The notes beneath the pieces are model-generated. The model saw nothing but the letters and a program-made list of their open reading frames with translations, did not search any database and was not told the origin of the DNA. Positions 25,101 through 32,768 of a stretch of 64,000 nucleotides of DNA are shown piece after piece (positions within the stretch are counted from its first letter, which is position 1; each line of letters starts with the position of its first letter). The position numbers were made by a program, and so were the translations under genes. This DNA is from Blautia luti (GTDB lineage: Bacteria > Bacillota > Clostridia > Lachnospirales > Lachnospiraceae). Location of the stretch: positions 2,436,501 to 2,500,500 of the forward strand of contig NZ_AP028156.1 in NCBI RefSeq assembly GCF_033096465.1, in the 5' to 3' direction.

Positions 25101-28100
25101 TATGTGTAACGGTTGTCGGGTATGTAGTTACCTGCTCTACATATTTTTCATGATCCATATCATAAATTTTAAACTCTGTTCCCGGAATTAGAACAGATTT
25201 TTTAGTCTCATCATCCTGTTTGATAATTTTCAGTTTTGCAGAAAATTCTTTATCCAAAAGAACTCTCCATGTCTGCGGCTCTGTTGGTTTATTCTCTGTA
25301 ATCCGGACAATAAAATCATCTACAGGTTTGTAATTATGGGGTGTTGTAGTTTCTCTCACCAGATATGTTCCATATGGAATTGCAATGGATTTTACATAGC
25401 CTTTCTCATTTGTAAAAATTTCCGTTGCTCCATTTTCACCGATCACAACCGGCTCTGCAGAGGAAAAATCATAATTTCCATCCTCTTTTACCACCAAAGA
25501 AGATACCAGATATGCACTAAATCCAGCTCCTGATAGTAATGCAGCATCTGTGTCTCCATTATTGGCAGCTTTAATAAGTTCAAACGGCTGTTTCTTCACC
25601 GTTTCCAGTGAGGTACACTCTTTTTCTACAACCGCTGTCAGATCACCTTCATCACTGCATACAAGATCATATTCATGCTCGTCTGCCAGATATCCTACGG
25701 ATGGGGTAATTTCCTTGATGTAATACTCTCCAAGATAAAGATTCTCTATCCTTGCTTTTCCTTCTTTATCGGTAGTTAGCGTACCAATCTGGCTTCCGGC
25801 TTTATAAATAACGCCTGTCTTTCCATCTGGATGGGTAATGTCGTTTCTTGCATAAAGTCCATACACCGCATTTTCCAGGGAAGCATCTCCCTGTGCCTTA
25901 TTTTCTTTTGTCTCGGCATCTTTTTTATTCAAAGAGATTGCAGCACTGACCCTGTCATTCACAAAAGTATGACTGAAAGAAATTTTTGCCTGTTCATCAT
26001 TGGTATAACTGAACTGGAAAGAATAAGTATCTTTCTCATTTCTGACATAACCAGCCGGAGCCTGGACTTCTTTTACATAATAAGAAAATCCCACTGGAAG
26101 ATCTGCTTTAAATGCTGCTTTTCCATCAGTACCAGTAATTGCAGTCTCAATCAGAGCATCTTTTTTTACTGCTACTTTTCCATCCACAGTTTTCATATCC
26201 TGCGCTGCAAACAGAGCAAAATGCCCTCCGGATAGTGTATTTTCAGTATCTTTGTCTTTCTTTATCACCTGCACCACTGCTTTCTGACGGTCATTTGTAA
26301 AGGTAGTCTCTGAGAAAGCCGCTTCTGCAGTCTGCCCTGCATAAGAAATGGTTACTTTTTTTGTTTCTTTTGCATTATAAAAATTTTCCGGGGCCTGTGC
26401 TTCTGTTACATTATAGCTTCCAAGCGGAAGATTCTTTACCGTTACAGAACCGTTCTCACCTGTGATCAAATTTTTCGCTACTTCTGCGCCTTTTTTGTAA
26501 ACTGTTTTTCCACCTGCTGTTACAATATCCTCGGCAGCATATACGTTATAAACAGCTCCTTTCTGACGGCGTTTCTCATACTGGAATGAAGTTCCATTTT
26601 CATCAGATACAGCTCCTACAAAAACTTCTCCCTCTTTATAAACGGTCAGATTTCCTTTCTGCTCTTTGTCCGTTACAGTCTGTTTGGTTGTACTGCCAAC
26701 TACTAATTTCACTCCATACGAAGAAGCCTGGACAACATAACCTTCCGGTGCTGTAATCTCTTTTAAGTAAACAGTATCCTGTGTCTTGGTAAGAGTTACA
26801 CGTGAAGAACCATTGCTGTCTGTTGGCGGCATTTTAGCAATCAGCTTTGTGCAGGCGTTATCACTATATATCCCATACACGGCTCCAGCTAGATTTTTTC
26901 CAGTATCTCCATCTTTCTTTGTAATTTCAATAACTGCTTCTTCCGGCCAGTCAACTGTAATCTGCAGGTCAGAGGAATCTGTATAGTAGCCAAAACCAAT
27001 ATCCTGTGAACTCTCCAGTTTTAAAAGCATTGCATGGAAATCCAGGGGAAAATTGGAAGTGATCGCATACTTTCCTTTCAGACTGCCCATATTGGCTGTT
27101 GTAGCTACAAGATGAAATTTCTCTCCACCTTTTACAGTGACATTTCCAGATGCCGTCTTTCCTGTAGTTTCGTTGACAAGGCTCACACCATTTTCCAGAT
27201 GAATGGTAATGGTAAATGCTTCATTTGCCTTCCAGGTAAAACTTTCTGTTTCCTTTCCCGTTGCATTAACGGAAAGTCCTGGAAGAAGTTTCATTGCTGT
27301 CGGATCAGGCATTTTAGCAAGAGCTGCTTTAATCTCTTTCAGCATATTTTTAGCGGTTGTAGAAAGCGCACCTCCAAATCCGGATTCGCCATCATATAAA
27401 TAGTCAACCAGGTAATGCTGCATGGCTCTTGTCTCAGAACTGCATCCATATTTTTCCATAATGGATTTTACATTATATCCATTGAATGTATGTCCCCATC
27501 CTGGACCGCCATATCCATAGAATAAGGCTTTTCTCAAATATTTATCATCTCCGCCTTCATCCAGTTCAACCATATTTTTATATGTTGTCCCACTTGGAGG
27601 TGACTGCATGGAGTGCTGCATACAATACGCATTTACTGTATAAGTCTTTCCGCCTGCTTTGTAACGAACATATTTGTAGCTGTCATTTCCACCCTGTCCC
27701 ATAACTGTATCAAACGGATGAAGCTGGCCATCTGAATAATAGTAATATTTATTTGCTTCAATATTTGTTGCATCATCCCATGGAGTATCGGTTGCAAGTA
27801 ACATGATACCGTTTTCTGCCTGATCCATGGAAACACTTAGGTCAATGTCATCTGCTGGCATTTCAAAACTGAATTTATCCGATTCTTCGTGATAAGTCAC
27901 CTCAGAATACAATAAATCTTCTGTATTCTCTGTCTGGTTTGCCTGTACTTTTGTTGTTCCTACTGCAATTAAGCTGCCTTGCGGCATATCTCCAGAAAAA
28001 ACAACGGTTTCTCCTGGCTGATACTGTCCATCTTCATGGTTCAGCTCAATATGAAATTCCTCTCCACGAACAATATTTACCTGATAATTTCCATCTGCAT

Positions 28101-28884
28101 CTTCTGTTTTCTCTGTTCCATCTGTAAAAGAGTCGTCTGTCGCCTCTAGCATTTCTTCCGGATCTGTATCTGTAATTTCTTCAAATGTGCTGTCTGTATC
28201 CGGATTATCATCTATGGCAGGTTCTTCTGTTGAAACTTCCTCAGACGGGTTTTCCGGGATTGGTGTATCTATTGGCTCTTCCTCAACCGGAATTTCTGTC
28301 GGAGTTACTTCTTCATAGATTTCATCCTCTGACGGAATTTCTACATTTACCTCATCCTGCACAGGTTCTTCACTCTCTGCAGTGCCTATGGCTGGTTCCT
28401 CGCCTTCTGCTTCATTCTCATCTTCCTGGTTGCTTACAGATTCCTGATTCTCAGATTCAGCAACCTGCACCACCGCTTCCTTTACAATCAGCTTACGATT
28501 GATCTGATAAATTGGGTGGCCACTTACTGGCTCTACATAATAAACAGCTTTGTATGTATCTTCGTAATCTGTTGTAAAGTCCTGCTTTTCCTCATTTTTT
28601 GCCTCATGGAAAGTGATCTTCACCTTTTTTTCATCTGGTATTTCCAGTCCGGTAAAATCTTTCTCCACTTCAAAAATACTGCCTGTTTCCAGTTCCAGAT
28701 CTTTTGCTTTTACCACCTCATCTGCATCAAGTTCATTTTTTACCTCTTCGTATAACGGTGGCTCTTCTGGCACTGGCACTACATCTGCCGCATAGGACAG
28801 TATTGGAGATAGAATTGTAGATAACACTGTAAGCATTGCCAAGAATCCCGACAAAAATCTTCTCATATTTTTTTTATTCTTCAT
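22147..28884 (-). CDS. Sortase-anchored SpaA/Cna-B repeat adhesin with probable thioester domain
   Basis: 2245 residues. A signal peptide (residues 1-33, MKNKKNMRRFLSGFLAMLTV) is followed by an acidic Pro/Glu-rich stalk (about 150-250). A region with AYCMQHSM (Cys about 421) and TRAMQHYLVDYLYDG (Gln about 487) looks like a thioester adhesion domain. Then come more than ten SpaA/Cna-B repeats, each with a KKD..TGxxLxGA strand and a final ...APEGY or APAGY segment. The C-terminus has a sortase motif variant SPKTGD, a transmembrane helix and KRKRK. Cell-wall anchored; it likely promotes donor-recipient or host-surface contact. Its start overlaps the topB end by 11 nt. Confidence 0.9.
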   Translation of the reverse strand: MKNKKNMRRFLSGFLAMLTVLSTILSPILSYAADVVPVPEEPPLYEEVKNELDADEVVKAKDLELETGSIFEVEKDFTGLEIPDEKKVKITFHEAKNEEKQDFTTDYEDTYKAVYYVEPVSGHPIYQINRKLIVKEAVVQVAESENQESVSNQEDENEAEGEEPAIGTAESEEPVQDEVNVEIPSEDEIYEEVTPTEIPVEEEPIDTPIPENPSEEVSTEEPAIDDNPDTDSTFEEITDTDPEEMLEATDDSFTDGTEKTEDADGNYQVNIVRGEEFHIELNHEDGQYQPGETVVFSGDMPQGSLIAVGTTKVQANQTENTEDLLYSEVTYHEESDKFSFEMPADDIDLSVSMDQAENGIMLLATDTPWDDATNIEANKYYYYSDGQLHPFDTVMGQGGNDSYKYVRYKAGGKTYTVNAYCMQHSMQSPPSGTTYKNMVELDEGGDDKYLRKALFYGYGGPGWGHTFNGYNVKSIMEKYGCSSETRAMQHYLVDYLYDGESGFGGALSTTAKNMLKEIKAALAKMPDPTAMKLLPGLSVNATGKETESFTWKANEAFTITIHLENGVSLVNETTGKTASGNVTVKGGEKFHLVATTANMGSLKGKYAITSNFPLDFHAMLLKLESSQDIGFGYYTDSSDLQITVDWPEEAVIEITKKDGDTGKNLAGAVYGIYSDNACTKLIAKMPPTDSNGSSRVTLTKTQDTVYLKEITAPEGYVVQASSYGVKLVVGSTTKQTVTDKEQKGNLTVYKEGEVFVGAVSDENGTSFQYEKRRQKGAVYNVYAAEDIVTAGGKTVYKKGAEVAKNLITGENGSVTVKNLPLGSYNVTEAQAPENFYNAKETKKVTISYAGQTAEAAFSETTFTNDRQKAVVQVIKKDKDTENTLSGGHFALFAAQDMKTVDGKVAVKKDALIETAITGTDGKAAFKADLPVGFSYYVKEVQAPAGYVRNEKDTYSFQFSYTNDEQAKISFSHTFVNDRVSAAISLNKKDAETKENKAQGDASLENAVYGLYARNDITHPDGKTGVIYKAGSQIGTLTTDKEGKARIENLYLGEYYIKEITPSVGYLADEHEYDLVCSDEGDLTAVVEKECTSLETVKKQPFELIKAANNGDTDAALLSGAGFSAYLVSSLVVKEDGNYDFSSAEPVVIGENGATEIFTNEKGYVKSIAIPYGTYLVRETTTPHNYKPVDDFIVRITENKPTEPQTWRVLLDKEFSAKLKIIKQDDETKKSVLIPGTEFKIYDMDHEKYVEQVTTYPTTVTHISYFTDTDGYLILPQNLKIGHYRIEEVTAPDGYTINKNYVEIQVDTNTLYQTDPVSGDAIIEVAYENHPVKGKLTVQKKGEVLSIYKNDFRYEVQNLSGAVYEVYAAEDIYTADFQKDDTGKRILEYAKGAKVAELTTDESGKADLDNLPLGEYKVVEKTAPEGFVLNEEEQKISFVYADQDTPVISQSAEFINDRQKVEMSVVKKDAENEKGLSGAEFGLYAKEDIKAGDKVLVKADELLTKAVTGEDGKAVFEQDLPFGTYYVKELAAPDGFVSSDEKIEVTAKYQGQEVKTVKLETVFRNAPTTTEFTKSDITTGVELDGATLTVLDSDGKEVEKWTSVKGKAHVIKRLHVGKTYTLREEFAPYGYLQAEEVKFTVSDTADVQKVEMKDTVPVGRIIINKKGEFVKEVTWKDMLAGGMDAAFGYVTGSLKDVTFEIYAAEDIKAADGESSDYYKKDELVATITTDALGYARSEDLPLGKYYVKEKETADGYVLDGEIREVDLTYRDQNTPVVTYDEDWQNNRQKAKVTVVKKEKNTDRVLEGGVFALYTKNDILNAEGEVILKADTMIEQKATDQDGRIVFTADLPINGNYYVKEVQAPAGFVTTEEIKEFDFAYAGEEVAEVSFEFTYEDEPTTFEITKSDITTGEELPGAKLKVSDSEGNVVDEWTSGSTPHIIKELEVGKKYTLTETIPADGYATAESITFVVENTADIQKVEMQDDTTKILISKVDMTDGSSEVKGAKLYILNENQEVMESWTSGDQPHYVEKLSVGTYTLLEETAPKGYIVANKVTFEVKDTGDVQGAKMEDEQAMGKVILNKTDKDTKKPMKGVEFALCDSKGKVLETLVTDSAGHAESKNYPIATFKNGQYKKAITYILKETKTLDGYQLDETEHKIQFEYVNDRTPVIEYTLDLTNKKAPEKDTPETSENQGVSTPGSHGSDATSVSNSPKTGDNTNIAIFVLALAVSAGCLGTVVTVKRKRK

Positions 28885-30976
28885 TCTTTTTTCCTTTCTT
28901 CCGTTCCGGGAAAATCAACTGAAACTTTGGATTTCCGGTTTCTGAAACCTCCATCTTTATAGTTGCTTCATACTTCCTTTTTGTTTTCTCTGATACCAGA
29001 TCTTTGAAATGCACCTGCTTCTCACTCAGCAGCTTCCTGACAGTTGCTTCATCAAGTGTTTTTCCCTGACTCTCAAAAAATCGGTTATTTTTCCATAAAG
29101 TAAAACTGCAATCACTTCCTGAACAATAATAATTTCTCTTTCCCACATAAACCTTATTGCCGCATCTTGGGCATTTTCCAATTTCTTTCCGACCATCTGA
29201 AAATAGTTTCTGGTATTCTTCCACTGGCTGTCCATTATCACTTACCAATTTGGTAACCATTTTTTCAATTTCGAAGAGAAATTCTTCTACATTTTTCTGG
29301 CCTCTGGAAATCAGTGTCAGATCATTTTCCCATTCTGCTGTAAGTTTTGGTGATTTGATCATTTCCGGAAGAATCCTGATCAGATTTCTTCCATCTGCTG
29401 TCGGTAATATCTGCTTCTTTTTACGCTCAATAAAACCTTTCTCGACCAGCTTCTCAATAATCGCCGCCCTGGTAGCCGGAGTCCCAAGACCTTTTCTCTC
29501 TGCGTCTTCTGTCATTTCCGAGCTACCAGCGTGTTCCATGGCACTAAGAAGTGTATCCTCCGTATAATGCTTCGGCGGTGCTGTAAAATGTTCACTAAAT
29601 TTTACAACAACACTTTCAAATACCTGTCCCATTTTTATATCTGGAAAATCACTTTCCTCCTCTTCTGGATTTTCTGCATTTTTCCCATATGATTTAAAGA
29701 ACCGTTCTTCCACTTCTTTCCATCCATATTGGAGAACATTCTTTCCAGATGCAGTAAACAGTTCTCCATGACAGGAAATTTCAGTCTTAATACTCTCATA
29801 TATGTATTCCTGTTCCGATGCACATAATAACTTTGATGCAATCAGCATGAGAATTTCCTTTTCTCCACCCGGAAGTGCTTTTAAATCCATGTTTGTAATT
29901 TCTACCGTTGGTATAATTGCATGATGATCTGATACCTTTTTACTGTTCAAAAGTCTCTTTATATCTGGTTCTGAACCCTTTATTGACATTTCAGGAAACA
30001 TACTATTTACTGCCCCGACAACCAGAAGAGCATTTTCTTCCATATCATCTGTAAGATATTGGCTATCCGTCCTTGGATACGTCACCAGTTTCTTCTCATA
30101 AAGGCTTTGGGTATAGTCCAAGGTTTGCTGTGCCGTAAATCCAAGAAGACGATTTGCATCCCTCTGTAATGTGGTCAGATCATATAATTTCGGCGGCTGT
30201 ACCTTTTTCTTCTCTTTCTTTACTGAAAGAATCTGTGCAGTTTCATCCTTCATATCCTCCATCATCTGAACGGCAGCACTTTTCTCTTTTATCCGGCTGC
30301 TTACAGCATCCAATCCATCCATCAGAAGATGAACCAGATAATACTTCTCTTTCTGGAAGTTCTCGATGCTCTTTTCCCGTTCCACCAGCATTGCAAGTGT
30401 AGGTGTCTGCACCCGACCTACAATCAACCGATGGTGATACAGTACCGTAAACAGTCTGGTGGCATTAATTCCTACCAGCCAGTCTGCTTCACTTCGCGCC
30501 ACTGCAGAATAATAAAGATCATCATATTCATGTCCATCTTTCAGCTGCTGAAATCCTTCCAGAATTGCTTTTTCCTCCATGGAAGAAATCCACAGTCTTT
30601 TAAAGGGAAGTTTACATTCTGCCTGGTTATATACCAGACGGAAAATCAACTCCCCTTCTCTTCCTGCATCTGTTGCACATATAACTTCTGTGATATCTGC
30701 TCTGTGAAGCAGTTCCTTTAAAACCCGAAACTGCCCTTTGGTACTTTCTTTAATCTGATATTTCCAATTCTCCGGAATCATGGGAAGTGTTTCATATTTC
30801 CATGCTTTCCAGTCATCCCGGTACTGATCCGCACTAGCCAGTTCAATCAAATGCCCAATACACCAGGAAACCAGATATTCTTTTCCTTCCAGGTAGCCAT
30901 CTTTTACGTTTGTGGCATGAAGCACCTTCGCAATGTTTCTGGCTACGCTGGGTTTTTCCGCAATTACAAGCTGCAA
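28874..30976 (-). CDS. topB: DNA topoisomerase III of the ICE
   Basis: 700 residues from TTG at 30976, chosen because GGAG lies 8 nt upstream and LQLVIAEKPSVARNI is the family N-terminus; a GTG at 30997 would add seven residues. The Toprim domain has EKPS near the start and DAGREGELIFR. The active-site tyrosine is in KLVTYPRTDSQYL. The C-terminus has a zinc-ribbon-like segment (CPRCGNKVYVGKRNYYCSGSDC). Type IA topoisomerases of ICEs resolve DNA intermediates during transfer or replication. The gene lies between the DUF4366 protein and the adhesin in the transfer operon. Confidence 0.95.
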   Translation of the reverse strand: MQLVIAEKPSVARNIAKVLHATNVKDGYLEGKEYLVSWCIGHLIELASADQYRDDWKAWKYETLPMIPENWKYQIKESTKGQFRVLKELLHRADITEVICATDAGREGELIFRLVYNQAECKLPFKRLWISSMEEKAILEGFQQLKDGHEYDDLYYSAVARSEADWLVGINATRLFTVLYHHRLIVGRVQTPTLAMLVEREKSIENFQKEKYYLVHLLMDGLDAVSSRIKEKSAAVQMMEDMKDETAQILSVKKEKKKVQPPKLYDLTTLQRDANRLLGFTAQQTLDYTQSLYEKKLVTYPRTDSQYLTDDMEENALLVVGAVNSMFPEMSIKGSEPDIKRLLNSKKVSDHHAIIPTVEITNMDLKALPGGEKEILMLIASKLLCASEQEYIYESIKTEISCHGELFTASGKNVLQYGWKEVEERFFKSYGKNAENPEEEESDFPDIKMGQVFESVVVKFSEHFTAPPKHYTEDTLLSAMEHAGSSEMTEDAERKGLGTPATRAAIIEKLVEKGFIERKKKQILPTADGRNLIRILPEMIKSPKLTAEWENDLTLISRGQKNVEEFLFEIEKMVTKLVSDNGQPVEEYQKLFSDGRKEIGKCPRCGNKVYVGKRNYYCSGSDCSFTLWKNNRFFESQGKTLDEATVRKLLSEKQVHFKDLVSEKTKRKYEATIKMEVSETGNPKFQLIFPERKKGKKNEE

Positions 30977-31024
30977 TTTTCTATCTCCTTTCTGCACCTG
31001 TCGCTGTAATTAAGTGAAACAAAG

Positions 31025-32524
31025 TTATTCCTCTGATTCTTCGTCTTCTACTTCACCTTCCATTTCATATTCTTCTAATTCTTCATCATCCTCACGAATT
31101 GTATCTTCTTCCTCCTCATCGTCGTCCTCGTCCTCTTCATAATCAAAAGAAGTATTTCTTCCTTTCATAAATTTCCAATAATAGTAAGCACCACAAACTC
31201 CTGCCAGAACCAGCAGCATTAATAAAATCGTGCCGGAATTATTGCTTTTCTTCTCAGGTTCTTCCTTTTCTTCCGGTATGATCGTAACTTCTGGTTCCGG
31301 TGTATCTGTGAGCTTCTCTGTTTCAAGTGGCAGTGCGGATTCTGCAATAGCCTGGTTCTGTGGAAGTGTGACCATGTTGGTATCCGTAAAGTTCAAAAGA
31401 TCATTTTCGCCTACCTCTGTAAGAAGATAAACATTTTCATCCGTTTTATCCTTATCTACAATCAGATAAAAAACCTTATCACTTTTTGTCTTGATCGTAT
31501 AAAATTCCTTTCCCCCTTTGTCCTGAACTGTTCCTGTTGTCATGCCGGAAGCAGAACTTTCTCCCTGCACCCGTCCGGTATCTGCTTCTGTATCCGTTTC
31601 ATTTCCTGTGTTTTCTGGTTCTGTTGGTGCAGTAGCAGTCTCGTTCGTTGTCTGATGTTCCGTTACGGTTGCCGTAGCACTGGTGGGCTTACTTGCAGTT
31701 CCATCGGCTGGCAAAGAAGCTGCATTCTGCTCCGTTCCGGAAACCTCTGTATTCTCTTTTACTGCATCTGGATTTTCATAATAAGGGTTTCCTACTTTAT
31801 AGATCTCTGACATATTTCCTGCTTTGTCTTTTGCCTGCAGGGTAAAGTATTCATAGGAAGTATCCGCTTTTTGCAAACGGACATTTAACGTATTATTCGT
31901 CAGTTCTGTGAATTCATTTCCATTGACATACAAAGCAGCAATTCCCGATTCCGCATCAACTCCCTGCACGATCAGTATCCCATTCTTCGCAGCCGCAATA
32001 ATAGTTGGTTTGGTTTTATCAAAACACTCTATGTAACGATTCTGCTCATAAGTATTTCCATTCTGATCGGTAACTCTCACATAAACACTACAATTAGAAG
32101 AGATGGATACTTCCATATTTCCGGTTATGTCTGACCATCCTCCATTTTCTGAAAGTCTTGCTTCTACTTTTGCAATAGAAAAAGCACCTGTATTCTTTGT
32201 ATCTTCCACTTGAATTTTTACGGTTGCCGTATCTGTCTGCCAGCCTTCGGGTTCTGTAAAGATAATCCCTACTTCTGGTGTTTCCGTCACATCATTTCCT
32301 GCATCTTCCTGTGCCTGTTCCACTGGATCTGCAAGAATTTCAGCTTCTGATCCATCTGAAAAATCAACATCTTCCGGGCTGCTTTCTTCTGATGATTCCA
32401 CTTCTACATTATCTGCCCATACAGTCAGACTTCCGGGCGAACTATAAAAGAAAGCTCCTGCCGGAAGTCCTGCTAACGTAGCTGCGGTTAAAAATACAGC
32501 TGCTCTTTTATGAAATTTCTTCAT
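31025..32524 (-). CDS. DUF4366 / CD1107-family mobile element membrane protein
   Basis: 499 residues from ATG at 32524, which has AAAGGAG upstream and begins a signal-like MKKFHKRAAVFLTAATLAGL; the frame is open further upstream without a ribosome site. The exported part carries an Ig-like segment (residues ~80-200) and a Thr/Glu-rich linker. Near residue 415 is a transmembrane helix (ILLMLLVLAGVCGAYYYW), followed by a very acidic cytoplasmic tail. This layout matches the CD1107 family found between the NlpC/P60 hydrolase and TopB in these ICEs. Its role in the mating channel is unknown. Confidence 0.85.
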   Translation of the reverse strand: MKKFHKRAAVFLTAATLAGLPAGAFFYSSPGSLTVWADNVEVESSEESSPEDVDFSDGSEAEILADPVEQAQEDAGNDVTETPEVGIIFTEPEGWQTDTATVKIQVEDTKNTGAFSIAKVEARLSENGGWSDITGNMEVSISSNCSVYVRVTDQNGNTYEQNRYIECFDKTKPTIIAAAKNGILIVQGVDAESGIAALYVNGNEFTELTNNTLNVRLQKADTSYEYFTLQAKDKAGNMSEIYKVGNPYYENPDAVKENTEVSGTEQNAASLPADGTASKPTSATATVTEHQTTNETATAPTEPENTGNETDTEADTGRVQGESSASGMTTGTVQDKGGKEFYTIKTKSDKVFYLIVDKDKTDENVYLLTEVGENDLLNFTDTNMVTLPQNQAIAESALPLETEKLTDTPEPEVTIIPEEKEEPEKKSNNSGTILLMLLVLAGVCGAYYYWKFMKGRNTSFDYEEDEDDDEEEEDTIREDDEELEEYEMEGEVEDEESEE

Positions 32525-32756
32525 TTTCTGTCTGCTCCTTTTCTCTGGTTTCCAATATCTTTTTTTGTTCCTCCTTGCTGATATCAATCATCAACTGAAG
32601 TTCCTCTGCGGAAACTCCATTGCTTCGGATAATTTTCAGATACTCCATATCCTCTGCCTGTTTCTTCTGTTCTTCCAGATCCCTTGCTTTTTTCTGTAGC
32701 TTTTCAATCTTAACGTAGGTTCTTGCAAGTTCTTCTTTTATTCGTTCAATGTTCAA
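32508..32756 (-). CDS. DUF4315-family small protein
   Basis: 82 residues from TTG at 32756, with AAGGAGG 7 nt upstream. Almost entirely coiled coil (IEKLQKKARDLEEQKKQ). Its second half, SNGVSAEELQLMI, is typical of the DUF4315 family that sits between the wall hydrolase and the DUF4366 protein in Tn1549-like ICEs. Its end overlaps the start of the DUF4366 gene by 17 nt, indicating translational coupling. Function unknown; a structural or regulatory partner of the channel is possible. Confidence 0.82.
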   Translation of the reverse strand: MNIERIKEELARTYVKIEKLQKKARDLEEQKKQAEDMEYLKIIRSNGVSAEELQLMIDISKEEQKKILETREKEQTENEEIS

Positions 32757-32768
32757 ATACGCCCCTCC

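Noticed and set aside
22147..28884. Small plus-strand reading frames within the adhesin gene
   Set aside because: They are Leu/His/Phe-rich shadows of the repeated adhesin coding sequence, without ribosome sites.
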